A DNA stretch of 64,000 bases, taken from positions 3,725,001 to 3,789,000 of the forward strand of contig CM076272.1 of NCBI GenBank assembly GCA_038380795.1. The letters run 5' to 3'. This document shows, one piece after another, positions 17,105 to 28,552 of this stretch. Each line of letters begins with the position of its first letter. The stretch's first letter is position 1. The notes beneath the pieces are model-generated. The model saw only the letters and a program-made list of their open reading frames with translations. It was not told the origin of the DNA and searched no databases. The position numbers and the translations under genes were made by a program. The stretch is from Pyrocephalus nanus (taxonomy: Eukaryota; Chordata; Aves; Passeriformes; Tyrannidae).

Positions 17105-17135
<31 letters not shown>

Positions 17136-17288
17136 GCAGGACAGGGAGCGGGGCGAGGCGTCCCCGGGGAGCGCGGCGGGGCGGGAGCGGCCGCGCGGGG
17201 TCACCGGGGGTCAGGCGGGGCCGGACCGCGCCCCCCCCGCCCCATTGTCCGCGCCCCGCTGCCCCGGCCCGGTGCGCCCATCACTCAC
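12515..17288 (-). other. CSK: CSK 5' intron (intron 1), no other gene seen
   Basis: This interval separates the probable untranslated exon at 17289 and above from the first coding exon. It is unique-looking sequence with T- or A-runs at 16755-16780 and 16862-16877. Open frames are present but show no recognised domains or splice support. Confidence 0.55.
17093..17133. repeat. (TC)n-rich microsatellite
   Basis: TCTCTCTCTCTGTCTCTC-type sequence at the lower edge of the CSK CpG island. Confidence 0.85.
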
Positions 17289-17700
17289 CTCCCTCCGGGC
17301 AGGGGCTCAGCCCGCCGCCGGCTGCTCCATGCGGCGCCACCGGGGCCTCCGGGCTCGGCTGGGCCGGCGGGGGGGCGCGGGGGGGGGCGGAAGGGGCGGG
17401 GGAAGCCGGAGCCGCCGCCGCCGCCGGTGGAGCGCGGCGGGGCCCAGCGCGGTGCGGGGGGCAGCGGGGTGCGGAGGGTTCCGGGGCGGGCGGAGGGGTT
17501 CCGGGGCGGCGGGGCCGGAGGGGCGGACGGACGGACGGACGGACAGAGGGAGGGAGGGAAGGAGGGAGGGAGGGAGCGGCGCCCGGAACCGGAGCGCCCC
17601 GAGCCGCACCGCGCATGCGCCGGGCGCACCGCGCCGGCAGCGGGGCGGGGGCACCGGGCGGCGCGCGCGCGCCACCTGCCGGCGGTCGGCGGCACTGCCA
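17130..17700 (-). promoter_or_regulatory. CSK: CpG island promoter and probable untranslated exon 1 of CSK
   Basis: The sequence is very rich in G+C and CG dinucleotides and contains an alternating GCGCGCGCG stretch near 17660-17672. On minus, a strong donor (GGAGGGAG|GTGAGT) places an exon end at 17289, so a non-coding exon is likely between 17289 and about 17500. CSK is known to have untranslated 5' exons. No TATA box is visible. The transcription start cannot be fixed from sequence alone. Confidence 0.6.
17525..17575. repeat. (GGAC)n / (GGGA)n simple repeats
   Basis: GGACGGACGGACGGAC is followed by GAGGGAGGGAAGGAGGG-type tetranucleotide repeats inside the CpG island. Confidence 0.85.
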
Positions 17701-17960
17701 CCGGGAGGGAGGAAGGGAGGGAGTGACACCGGGAGGGAGGGAGTGACACCGGCAATGACACCGGCACTGCCACCGGGAGGGAGGAAGGGAGGGAGTGACA
17801 CCGGGAGGGAGGAGGTGACACCGGCAGTAACACCGGGAGGGGGGGGAGTGACAACCGGCACTGCCAGGAGGGAGGGAGGGAGTGACACTGGGAGGGAGGG
17901 AATGACACCGGCACTGCCACCGGGAGGGAGGGAGTGACACCAGGAGGTAGAGAGTGACAC
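17696..17960. repeat. Minisatellite with CACCGGGAGGGAGGGAGTGA units
   Basis: Tandem variable-length units are built from CACCGGGAGGGAGG..AGTGACACCGG. About eight copies are visible, with single-base and block-length changes. They lie directly upstream of the proposed CSK exon 1. Confidence 0.85.
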
Positions 17961-17964
17961 CGGG

Positions 17965-18320
17965 AGTGCCACCGCTATCCGTACCGCCAACAGCGACAGG
18001 ACCTACACCGGCAGCGGCACTGCCACCGGCACCATCACCGGCACCCCTACAGGCACCGGAACCAGTAGCGGGACCCACACGGGCATCAGGAACGGCACCC
18101 GCACCGGGAGCGGCACCGGGAGGCGCAACAGGAGCGGGAGCGCCACCGGCACCGGGACCAGCCCCGGAATTGACACCGGGAGCGGGAACGCCAACGGCTT
18201 TGGGAGCGGGAGCGGCACCGGCAGTGGGACTGCCAGCGGCGCCCGCACGGGGACCGGTAATGGGGCCCACACCAGCACCGCGAACGACACCGGCACCGCA
18301 CCCACACTGACACCGGGACT
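17965..18320. repeat. GC-rich hexamer-like array (ACCGGC/AGCGGC)
   Basis: The array is a run of short units such as CACCGGCAGCGGCACC, GGCACCGGGAGCGG and ACCGGAACC, in near-multiples of six bases, spanning about 350 bp. It keeps open frames on both strands (Pro/Gly/Ala-rich), which is a consequence of the 6-bp period. Confidence 0.85.
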
Positions 18321-18379
18321 GGCCCCTCGGTCCCTGCCCGGGCCAGGGGTGCCTCCTCGGTGTGTGCTCACGTGGGCAC

Positions 18380-18840
18380 AAAATAGTACTAAAATGATGT
18401 AAAATGCCAATAAAATAATGAAAATCATTTAAACCCAACAATAAATAACGATAAAATGGTTAAATAACAATAATATATGACATAACATTTGACTGTAGCA
18501 TAATAACTTTATTATATTATAGTATACTATGAATAATATAATACCCAAACCAATCTATTATTCTATGGTTCTACAAGATAATGCAATAATATCAGTAATA
18601 TAATAAGTTATAATATAATAAAAGAAACCCAACCCACTCTCTTATTCTGTGTACTCAAGAAGATAATTATAATAATAATAATAGTAATAATAAAGCAATA
18701 AATAATGATAAATTGCTCAAATAACGAAATAATAATATAGAACATGGCATCACATAAAAATATCAGAGAGCATAACATAAAATGTCATATAACGTCATGG
18801 TGTGACATGATAATATAGAATAGAATTAATGGAATTAATA
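18380..18840. repeat. AT-rich array (ATAATAATA type) with CR1-tail-like phrases
   Basis: Composition switches abruptly from GC-rich to AATAAT/ATAATATA-type sequence. Embedded phrases resemble the CR1 3' end: AACCCAAC near 18431, ACCCAAACCAATC..TTCTATGGTTCTA near 18543, and AAACCCAACCCACTC..TTATTCTG near 18626. The array may have grown from CR1 tails. Confidence 0.6.
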
Positions 18841-18910
18841 GAATTATTTGATGTTCTTTAAGGTCCCTTCCAACCCAACATATTCTCTGGTTTCGTGGTT
18901 CTATAATATC
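18841..18910 (+). mobile_element. CR1 3' tail fragment
   Basis: It contains TTTAAGGTCCCTTCCAACCC followed by a decayed version of the ATTCTATGATTC tail. Plus orientation. Confidence 0.75.
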
Positions 18911-21900
18911 AACAAAAACAACTAATAATAATAAAAATGATGATGATGATGATGGGGGTGAGAGTAGGGGTCTGGCTGCAGTAAGGTGGGCAGAGAGCAG
19001 GGAGGTCTGTCTTGGGGTCTCCCCCACCATCTCCCACCCCTCACTACCATATCCCAGGGTCTCCAAGGACTGTTGGAGAGATTGCATCCCCTGCACTGCA
19101 GCCTGCAAACATCCCTTGTTCTGCTCCAGCAAGGGAACCTGACAGAGAGAAGAACAGGAAGGGGGAAACAGCCTCTGGGCGTCCCAACGCTTTTCCTTAT
19201 CCACCGTGCTGCTACCTTGGGGTGGTCAGGTATTGGCTCATCCCTGCCCTGGAAAGGGTGCAGCCCCATAGGTGTGTTCCCCCTTAGAATGCCGAGGTGA
19301 CACCGAGGTGTTTGTCACTTCCTGCCCCAGCAGCAGCACCGGCACCATCACACACAGTGAAGCAGGAAGTCTCGGTACCGGCCTGCTGCCAGCTTTTGTC
19401 TGGCCCTCACTCCTCCTTATCCTTCAGCATCCCAAACAGGATGCACTGGCATGGGAAGAGACTGTTGCCACTGAGAGTGACACCCCCATGGATGTATCTC
19501 CTGAGGGAGGACTCAAAAAATAAGCTCTGAGCCTTGATCCTGGATGAGGGAGGGAAGGATGATCTCCCTGGGATGAGAGGACTGGGAAGATGTGACGGAG
19601 ATGTCACCAAAGGGAATGAGGGGACTGGGAAGAGTGATGGAGATGGATCTGAAGGGGAAAAAGGGACCGCAGGGGACAGAGGAAGTAAGGCACAGAACCA
19701 GGGAGATCCTAGCAGCCGAGGGAATGAGTGGGTTGCGAAGCCCAGCTCATTTTTAGGAAGCACATCCTTGCTTCAACAGTGTACAGGAAAGAGCCAGGGA
19801 CCTGCTGCTGGACTCAGGCATCCCTTCACAGCCCCAAGTTTCTCCCAGGGTCTGGTGGGTTCGTTTGGCATCAGGGAGGTGTGGAAGGGGCTCATCCTTG
19901 CCCAGCCTCCAGCAGAGCTGTGCTGGGAGGAACTGAAACCGGCCCGTGCACCAGAAATGCAGTTGTGTTTGCAAGCCCAAACCCATTCATGCACGCATCA
20001 GTGCACCCACTCGACCTTGCACACACTCCCACACTCCCCTGCACGACCACAGGACGTTTTGTGTGACAGTTAACTAGAATTCCAGAAATATCCTTATCAC
20101 AGCACCACTGGAGCCAGGAGTCCCCCCTCCCTGGGGCTGGGGAGCAGCACAAGGCTGGTGGGTCTCAGCTCTTGGGTGAAAAGACCAGGCATGAACCCAG
20201 CTTGGTGGGTCCCAGGTTTTCTCAGTCCATCAGGAAGAGGGAAGTCCTCCAACAAATGCACAGCAATGGATACTCAGAGCTGCCATAGGTGTTTTTTTCT
20301 CCCCCTGAAGCCCCAAGACTGTCAGCATTCCCAGGGATGGCTGAAAGGATGATGGATGATATGGTGATGCAGCTCAGACTGGTCCATGCAGGAGATACAG
20401 AGGGGAATCCTCCGGGCACAGCTGCTGCAACGCCCCATCTGGAATTTTTCCTGGGACAGGTCTTGGTTTGAGGGTGTGATTCCCTGGCTGGAAGGCAAGG
20501 ATTGAATTTGGTCACGGCAGGCGAGGCATGGATGGCCATCTCTCTGCCTTGCACCAGGAGAGGGGGCCCTTCAGCCAGTTGAAATCAGTAGGAAAAGGAG
20601 AAATAAAAGAAAGGCAAAAAAAAAAAAAAATGCAACAGAGGAGGAGCCGACGGTGAAATCCCGACTGAGTGAAGGATGGGCAATTGCCTGTCCTGTCTCT
20701 GCCTTTTCTCTGCATTCCCCGGCTGGTTTAGTCCCTGTGGAGCAGTGGGTTTGGTGCCTTTGAGGGATTCTGGCAGCCCAGGCAGGATGAGAAGTGGTGG
20801 GCAGGAAAAGGGAAGGGTCGCTGCCTTGGATGTACGAGGCAGCAAAGAATCCGCAGGTGGGGGCTGGAAATATCAAAGTCAGCGTGAAAGCTCCCAGCTC
20901 ATTCCACCCTGGGGAATTCATCTTCCAGCTGAAAAAAAAACACCAAAGGGAACAAGGTTTGGCTGGTTCTGCAGCTCCCAGAGCTCCTGGGGATGGTGAG
21001 GGATGTGGGATACTCTGCAGGGTGGTCAGCCTCCTAGAGATCCCCCTTCCCACGTGTTCCTCCCCACAAAAAAAGTCCCATCGGGGGTAAACCCCGTTGC
21101 TCCGCTCTGCCCAGCAGCCACAGGCACTGGCGGAGCTGGTGTGACAGGTGCCACGGGAGGGCGTTCATGTCCCAAACCCCAGCGGGAGGGGACAGCAATG
21201 CTGCAGTAAATTAGGATCCTGCTCCCTCCACCCCACGTTTGAGTTCTCAGGGGGCTTCTCCCCCCCGCCAACCCCAAAACCCCCCTGTGTGTGGAGAACA
21301 GCCTCATTTCAAGGGCCCTCCTGGGAAGCCCTCATTCCCAGGATGTTTTTAATCCAAGTTGAGCAGGTTGGGGATGCTGGCTCTCCCAGCACTGGGGATG
21401 TACAGGTGACTGCCAGCCCTGAGTGCATCCCAGCTCTCCAGCCCACATCCTGCAGCTAGGGCAGAGGTTTAGGAGCATCCAAAATCCCAGAGGCTTTTGG
21501 TTCATGCTGCCAGTGCTTGTGGGACCTGGTGGCCCTCAGTTTTATAAGGCCTGCTCCCATCTCCCCTTTTCCTTTCCCCCATGGAAAATCAAGAATGGAA
21601 AATCAGCCAAGTCTGAGGAAATTCCTGGGAGCCTTGAGCTTTTCCTGAGCAGCACTTTGCATGCAAGGGAGCAGTTATCTCTGCGTTTCCGCTGTTTCCT
21701 TCTCAACCTGGGAACAAACTCCATCCTTACCTGCCTTCATGTCCTCTGATTCAAAGGTACCTTGTACCTCTAATGGCAAAGGGCAGTCGATCAGCCCCAA
21801 AGCTGCCTCCTCTCCGCAGGGAAGAGGGAGGGGAGGGGTGGAAGGAGGAAGAAGGGTTCACACTGATTTGGGAACCCCTACAGCAATGGAGCAGGGACAT

Positions 21901-22754
21901 GTACCACGTTTAATGTGCCCATTAACTCTGCTCCATCCACAGGTCCAACCTGGATGGAACAGAGAAGTAGCATCTTCCCCAAAACACCACGGAGGAAATT
22001 TCACCAGGGGAAGATCCCACCACCTCCAGCACCCCGGAAGCTGCTCATGAAGGCTGAGCAGAGATTTTTTTCCACAAAAAGGCATAACCAGAAACCAGTT
22101 CAAGGTATGGGAGATCCCAGCTCTATGCCAGTGGAGATGCAATGAGAAAGATGGTGTTGGGGGGTTTTTCTCTGTCACCAGTGGTGGAGACAAGCAGCAA
22201 AAGTGAGACACACAAGCGTTAATCCTCTTGGGTAGATGATGCTTGATAATAGATCTCAAACAAAGGAAAGAAATTGGAAATGCAGCATTTATTTTTAATC
22301 AGGAGGGTCATTAAGTGTTGGAGCAACTCCTCTCTTCCTTCCATCCATGAGGAAGAGTCACAAGTGATACATCTGGCCCATTTTGAGGCTGAAACAGGCT
22401 TTCCCAGCAAGCAGATGCCACCAGCCTGAATGCTGGTATCAGCAGGTGTCTCAGCTTAGGGAGAAGATATGTGTCTGCCTGGACCTTTTCCTGTAGGAAT
22501 GAGGGTGCTGGGAGCATTGCTCCACTTTGAAAGAGGAGCTGGAGGCCTGTTGCCCTGACTGATCTCATGACTCATTTTAAAACCTACCATAAAAGCAATT
22601 GACCATGGAGTGATCAAAGCTTCCCTGGCTTATCACTGCCCCCCGTTCCAGTAAGGGAATTGTGGCACTTGCAGGCTACCCAGGGAGTAATTGGAGGGCT
22701 TAATTGAGGAAGGTCATTAGGGGCAAGCAAAGGTAGGGGAGACAGAGTCCCTTA
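18911..22754. other. CSK-CYP1A5 intergenic region, first part: no gene seen
   Basis: There is a short ATG/ATC repeat near 18936-18953, and an A-run near 20616-20630. The remainder is unique-looking DNA with scattered open frames lacking recognisable domains. Confidence 0.55.
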
Positions 22755-23020
22755 CTTACTGTGAGCAACTGAAGCTTTCACGGCAATGATGATGAAAAGG
22801 GGAGGTTTCTGTGGGATATTAAGAAAAGTTTCTTCTCCCAGAGGATGGTTAGGCACTGGAACAGGCTCCCCAGGGCAGTGGTCATGGCCTCAAGCCTGCC
22901 AGAGCTCAAGGATCATTTGGGTAATGCTCTCAGGCACATGCTGAGATTCTTAGGGTTGTCTTGTGCAGGTCCAGGAACTGAACTCAGTGGTCCTTGTTGG
23001 TGCCTCCCAGCTCAGGAGGT
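22755..23020 (+). mobile_element. CR1 LINE 3' fragment
   Basis: CR1 phrases include CTTCTCCCAGAGGATGGTTAGGCACTGGAACAGG (read as two motifs either side of 22840-22865), CCCAGGGCAGTGGTCATGG and GAGCTCAAGGATCATTTGGG. It runs directly into the TCTAT repeat in place of a normal CR1 tail. Plus orientation. Confidence 0.8.
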
Positions 23021-23095
23021 TCTATTCTATTCTATTCTATTCTATTCTATTCTATTCTATTCTATTCTATTCTATTCTATTCTATTCTATTCTAT
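23021..23095. repeat. (TCTAT)15 pentanucleotide microsatellite
   Basis: Fifteen uninterrupted TCTAT units follow the CR1 fragment. The repeat is plausibly an expansion of the CR1 terminal microsatellite. Its apparent coding potential (a FYSIL repeat) is not real. Confidence 0.97.
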
Positions 23096-24720
23096 TATGA
23101 ACACCAGCAGGAAAACTGGGACCTCACCTGAGGTCACTAGGCTGTTGGATGGGATGTCCAAGGGATATCAGACCAAGGTCCCAGGGGTTCCTCCTGCCTG
23201 GGCAAGACACTTGAAGAGGTCTTCCACAGCAACATGGGATGTCTCCATTGGCATCAAGAGAGGCAGAGGTGCTAAATATAGATGGGCTGTTATAAAGTGT
23301 GATGCTTCTCCTCTGGCACCATGACGAGAAGGGCTGTGTGAGGAAGGATAATTGCCTGCCCATTTCTCTCCCCTCAGGCCTCTTCTCTTCCCCTTCCCCC
23401 ATCCTGACACAGGGGTGACTTAATCAGCCCTTGATAAATGTGAGAGACCTTCTACCAGCAAGAGGCTGTTCCACCCCACTAATGTTAATATTAAGCTGCT
23501 TATCTGCCCCAGGGCTATAAAACTGCCCTCTCCAAAGGGGGAGAAAAAAATTCCCACTGTTATTTATATCTGCTCTTGCTTATTGTGGCCTTATCAGCAA
23601 ACCCAGCCAGCCTTCAGGGCAAGAGAGTCACGCAATGGCTCCAGCAAATGAGGCCTGTGGTCCCAGACCAGGACCAGCACTGCAAGTTCCCACTGTAGTA
23701 GAGTCCTTGGGCCAAGTTCCTGAGAGCCCCTCCACCTCACAGGGATGGCATGGCACACTGCTGATGAGTCCCGGGCAGTCCCACTGCTCTTCTGAGTCCC
23801 CAAATTAGGCACTGAGATTTGCCTCCAGAATGGCCCCACCTTCTGCTGCAGTAGGTAAATACTGGCTTTGGGATGTCCCTTGTGGAAAGTGGGTTTGTGA
23901 CTCCATTGCCTTGACCTACGGTCCTTGCCATAAGTAGTGGAGATGTCATTTGGCTGGTGGACCTCATGAGTTGCTCTAAAGCATCCTTCTGCTTTTCTTC
24001 TGAGGCCTCTGATAGCCTGCAGCACAAACCGTGCTTTGGACCTCCCGGTCCTCACCCTTTCTTCTCCTACAGTATTGGCATTTTGACTTCAAGTGGTGAA
24101 GACAAAGTTGGTGTGACACAGAGTGAAGCTGCTGGTTCAGTGAATTCACGTGGCTCTGTGGCTGCATCACATCAGTGTTTCATCACAAACTGGTGACCAA
24201 ACAGGACACGGGCACACAAAGTTATTCCTTTTCACTCAGGCTTGCTTAGCGCGTCTGAACAAGCTGAAGTCTTGGGCAACTGGCTTCCCTGTTTTCTTCC
24301 CCAACATGCTTTCATTTCTGCCTCTTCTTGGAAGTTTTTGTGCAATATGTGATGAGTGATCGGTATTTGGACACCAAAGGAGCTCTCACTGGTCAGGGTC
24401 TGGGGCTATGAAAGCAGATGCCTCCCACAGAAAGGAGTTCAAGAGCAGAGTGTGTTGCACTGGGTGGTTGTACTCGTTCCCATATCGTTGCTTGCCAGGT
24501 AGTGGTTTGGCTAAGATGGCTTTGCGTGCAAGTTGGAGAAACGGAGGCACCTGGCTCTACTGGCATGGATTGACTGGCAGCCAATGTAAACTTTTGGGTT
24601 TGAGTTGGAGGAATTCCTGTTCTCATTCTCTTCCTTTTGTGAAAACACCCTTACTCCAGTCTAGAACATCAGCAGTTTGACTTTCCTTTTTAGCAAGGAG
24701 GAAGATGTCCTTCCTTGTGT
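23096..24720. other. CSK-CYP1A5 intergenic region, second part: no gene supported
   Basis: Open frames of 60-150 codons occur on both strands, for example minus 23594-24055, but none shows a recognised domain, and neighbouring frames are broken by stops. It could include an old, decayed repeat that I cannot name. Confidence 0.5.
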
Positions 24721-25012
24721 CCTTCAGGGCCTGCAGTGACCATGGCAGGGGAGGTGGCTGAAGCCCCAAGTTGCACCATGGGGTGCAACTTGGGTATTGA
24801 AAAAAATTTCTTCACCAAAAAGGTGGTCAAACCATGGTACAGGCTGCCCAGGGCACTGGTGGATCCACCATCCCTGGAGGGGTTCAAAAGACATGTGGAT
24901 GTGGCACTTGGGGACATGGGTTAGGGGTGGCCTTGGCAGTGCTGGGTTAATGGTTGGACTTGATGATAATAAAGTCTCTTCCAACCTAAACAATTCTATA
25001 ATTCTATGCTTC
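24721..25012 (+). mobile_element. CR1 LINE 3' fragment
   Basis: Diagnostic phrases are AAAAAATTTCTTCACC, AGGCTGCCCAGGGCACTGG, CACCATCCCTGGAGGGG, GGTTGGACTTGATGAT and TCTTCCAACCTAAACAATTC with an ATTCTAT tail. Plus orientation. Confidence 0.9.
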
Positions 25013-25204
25013 TTAAGCACTAATGGAGGGCATGGAATTATGGCATGGGTTCATTATGGTTCAGCTTTCAACAAGTGATTCTAAAAGGATACAATCTAAG
25101 ATTAGATGTGGTGGAATGGCCAACATTTAATGGAATATCCAACACTAGAAACACCGGAAAAAGAAAAAAGGCAAGAAATGTTACAAAGTGAACCATATAA
25201 AACA

Positions 25205-25315
25205 GGAGTTTCAATGGTTTCAGTTTATTACATCGTCCTGTAAAGTTGCACCAGACCCAGCTTTGCTGCAAGGACACTCAGGTCTTTGCCCCCTGGTGAT
25301 GTCTGATCCCACTGC
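25205..25315 (-). other. CYP1A5: CYP1A5 3'UTR (probable)
   Basis: This follows the stop codon at 25316-25318. AATAAA on minus (TTTATT at 25224-25229) suggests cleavage close to 25205. This would be a short UTR; use of more distal signals cannot be excluded. Confidence 0.5.
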
Positions 25316-28300
25316 TCAGTTTCTGCTTTTCATGGGGAAGCGCTGCTTGACCTGGAAGTGCTCACACCTTTTGTGCCTCAGGATCAGTCCATAGATTGGG
25401 GTCATGTCCACCTTCTTGCCATCAGAGACACTGAACTCCAGCTGCTGGAGCAAGGTGGACAGGAACAGGAAGACCTGCCACCTGGCAATGGGCTCCCCAA
25501 TGCACCTCCTTTTCCCCAGGCCAAAAACCAGCACCTTCTCCCCATCTTCTTTGTTCACTTTGGTTCCATCAGCACTGAGAAAACGCTCTGGGTTGAAGGT
25601 TTCTGGATCCTTCCAAAGTTTCCTGGAAGGGAAAACATCAGATGTTGAGATGGTTTCTCCTGGCCACAGGAGTAGGTGGGACATTGGAAGGTGGGAACTG
25701 TCAAGAAGAACATCCCTGAATTCAGTAGGTCCCCCACCTGCTCCCTTTTCTCTTCAAGAAGGTTGATCCCACTCCTGCCCAGGAAGAAAACTGTGCAGGA
25801 AGGGTCTTGTTTGTCACTGAGGGGGCTTTCTGCCTTCACAGGGTACTTACTCGTCATGATTCACTTGCCACTGGTTGATAAACACACAGCGGTCCTTTGG
25901 AATGTAGTAGCCATTCAACACCGTGTCCTTAGTTGTGCTGGGGAGAGAAAAGACAGAGAGTTTGAGAAGCCAAAAGATTCTTCTGCATCCTCAGGGGACT
26001 GTTAGTTTGCTCCTGATGGTGCTGAAGGAAGGATGTGTCCCAGAGGGATGGTTTTGTGAGGGGCAGTTGTGTTCCTCATGAGCCATAACAAAATGCCTCA
26101 AGACCACCTCGTCCCTAGACCTTCTCTGCAAGCTCAGCCCGTACCTGTGTGGGATGGTGAAGGGCAGGAAGGAAGAGTGCCTGAACACCTCCAGGATAAA
26201 GGCTTCTGTGTAGGGCAGCGTGCCCCGGTCCGACAGCCGCGGTCTCCTCTCCTGGCCAATGGTCTGGTCTGTGGGAGACAGAGCAGAGGGAGTGGGTTGG
26301 AGTCAGCCCAGTCCACACAGATTTTATTCTTGGAGGATGGGGGTTCATCGACTTACCCAGTTCTTTCTGGATCCTCTTCTGGATGTGAGGGTACGTCACA
26401 AGATACAAGAGGCTCCAGGATAAGGCAGTTGTCACGGTGTCGAAGCCTGGGCAAAGAGGAAAGCATGTGGATGAGGTCTGTACAACACCCATCTTGACTT
26501 GCAGACTAACCATCACACAGAGCAGTCTCGGGTGATTAAGAAGGCAGAGGATGTCCTGGACACACAGCAAGACTTGGGGTTTCATTCTATCACAGAAAAC
26601 CTTGCTAAAATATCCTGCTCTCTCATCCTGTTTCACTTCTGGGTTGTGTCAGGTTTGTGTAACTTCTCTGGAATCAGGGGAGTTTCCATGGAGTAACTCA
26701 AAGGTAAATCAGTCCACAGACATTTCTCTCAGCCAGGAAAAGTCACCCTGGCTGTGAACCTCAGCTAAGCTATAAGCCGTGCCCTTCGCTTGTGCCTGAA
26801 GCCTCTTTTCAGGGCTAATTTCCCAAACTGGGAAGGCATCCCTAGAAGGTCCAGGAAGACCAATGACCACAAACTGGGTGCCTGGTGTAGGACAAAGATG
26901 GGTCAGACAGAGATATAATAGGAAGGGTCTGAGGAGCTGAGGGACTGGTGGGAGGAGACACCTGCTCCAAAGATGTCGTTCACGAGGTTGACGACCTTCT
27001 CCTTAGGGATCTGCACAGCAGTATTTGTTTCCACTTTTTTCTCCAGGCACTGCTCAATGAGGGAGTCGGTGATGTCTCGGATGTTGTTCTGAGAGGAAAA
27101 AAAGACAACCTCAATGCATCAGAACTGGCAGAGGTGCCCCTGAGCAACCCCGCCTGATGCTGGGGAAGCCCAGGGTAATGTGAGCATCCTCCATTTCCCA
27201 CGGCACCTATGAAAACAAAAAGATGGTCTCCAAGGAACCTGAGACACAGACCAGATGTTTAACCAACAGACTGGCCCTATCACACAATGGAGGAGAAGTG
27301 GGGAAGCTCATGAAGCTACGTCAGGGGAGGTTTAGGTTGGAAAGTAGGGAAAGGTACTTCATCTAGAGGGTGGTTAGGCACCATAACTGGCTCCCCAGGA
27401 CAGTGGTCATTACCCTAAGGCTGCCAAAGCTCAAGGAGCATTTGGACAGTGCTCTCAGGCACATGATGGGATTTCTGCAGGGTGTCCTGTCTCCACCTAA
27501 GAGCTGGACTTGACCTCTGTGGGCCCCTTCCAACTTCAGGAGATTCCATGAGTCTATGATATTCTAGGATTCTATGAGAAGGATGACTGGAGAGAGAGAG
27601 ACAATGTCCATTGCTTCTTGGCTGCAAGAAGAAAAGCTACTTGGTAGAGAGGGGAGGAGAACAGGGACACACCGCTGGTGCAGAGAGTCCTGCAAGCTCT
27701 TACCTTGTCATAGGTCTGGTAATGTTCTTTGACTATCTTCTGGAGGAAGGAGACGAAGAACTTGTTGTAATCTATAAATAATTTCATCCTGCGGCTGGGA
27801 ATGTACTGGAGCAGTGGGATGAAGTCAGAAGGGTTGCCAGTACTACCCACGTCATCAAACTGCTCAGCTGTATTTACCACGCTGAACAGCTCCTGGTCAT
27901 TGTGCTCGTAGCGCCTGCCAAAGCACATGGCACAGACGATGTTGGCCACCGACACCACCAGGTACTGGTAAGGCTCAAAGCTCTTCTCCTGCTCCATCAC
28001 CTGCAGGAACTTGGCAACCAGGTACTCAGCCTCCTTGGAGACGTGCTCCTCCAGCAGGCAGGTGGAGGAGGAGGTGGGGCTGGGGGCAATGGAGAAGGCC
28101 TTCAGGGCACTCTGGGCCAGCTTCCTGCGGGCTTTCCACACCTCCCCAGAGTCGGGGCTGAAGGTCAGGCTCTGCCCGTCTGCAACATAGCGGAAGCTGT
28201 GTAGGTCGGGGCGTCCCATGAAGTCCTCTCCTTGCTTCACCAGGGCTTGCCTGATGGTCTCCAGCCCACTCAGCACCAGCACGGGCCGCATGCCAATCCT

Positions 28301-28552
28301 GACCTCCATCACGTCCCCGTACTTCTGGCTCAGCTTGGTCAGGGCCAGGTGCGTGTCCTTCCGCAGCTCCAGCACACTCCCCAGGATGGGATAGCCCCTG
28401 GGTCCTGGAGGGCTCTTCAGCCCCTTGGGCACGTGCTGCTGGAGGGACTGCAGCAGCAGGAACACCAGGCAGAAGACAGCAGCCATGAGGAGCACCTCGG
28501 TGGCCGAGATGAGCCCTTGGCTCCCCACCGGCAGCATCGCAGCCTTCACCAT
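25316..28552 (-). CDS. CYP1A5: Cytochrome P450 1A, CYP1A2-type (avian CYP1A5), 527 aa
   Basis: This is a haem monooxygenase of the ER membrane that oxidises planar aromatic compounds and is induced through the Ah receptor. Coding exons on minus: 27704-28552, 26962-27088, 26357-26446, 26145-26268, 25851-25937 and 25316-25622 (849, 127, 90, 124, 87 and 307 nt). These total 528 codons with closed phases and the CYP1 exon pattern. Visible features are an N-terminal membrane anchor at about 16-38, the PPGPRGYP hinge at 48-55, the I-helix AGFDTVTT at 325-332, ExxR at 382-385, and the haem loop [10 protein letters not shown] with Cys466. Exon 3 ([17 protein letters not shown]) resembles mammalian CYP1A2, and the gene faces CSK as CYP1A2 does; hence CYP1A5 rather than CYP1A4. 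The donor after exon 3 (GTGTCT) is weak. Most of exon 2 is nearly identical to the CYP1A4 gene. Confidence 0.93.
27285..27582 (+). mobile_element. CR1 3' fragment inside CYP1A5 intron
   Basis: CR1 phrases include AGGTTTAGGTTGGAAAGTAG, TGGTTAGGCACC, GGCTCCCCAGGACAGTGGTC and CCCCTTCCAACTTCAGGAG, with an ATTCTATGA tail. It is antisense to the gene, in the intron after exon 2. The CYP1A4 copy has no counterpart in its 214-bp intron at this position. Confidence 0.85.

Noticed and set aside
16858..18441. Long open frames (up to 386 codons) over the CSK CpG island on both strands
   Set aside because: They are Pro/Arg/Gly/Ala-rich low-complexity frames produced by GC-rich tandem repeats. They have no domain, and a probable CSK untranslated exon overlaps them.
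23021..23095. FYSIL peptide repeat
   Set aside because: Translation of a pure TCTAT microsatellite after a CR1; not a gene.
23594..24170. Minus-strand open frames that look faintly like retroelement protein
   Set aside because: I could not match a conserved motif, and no terminal repeats are visible. Too weak to call.
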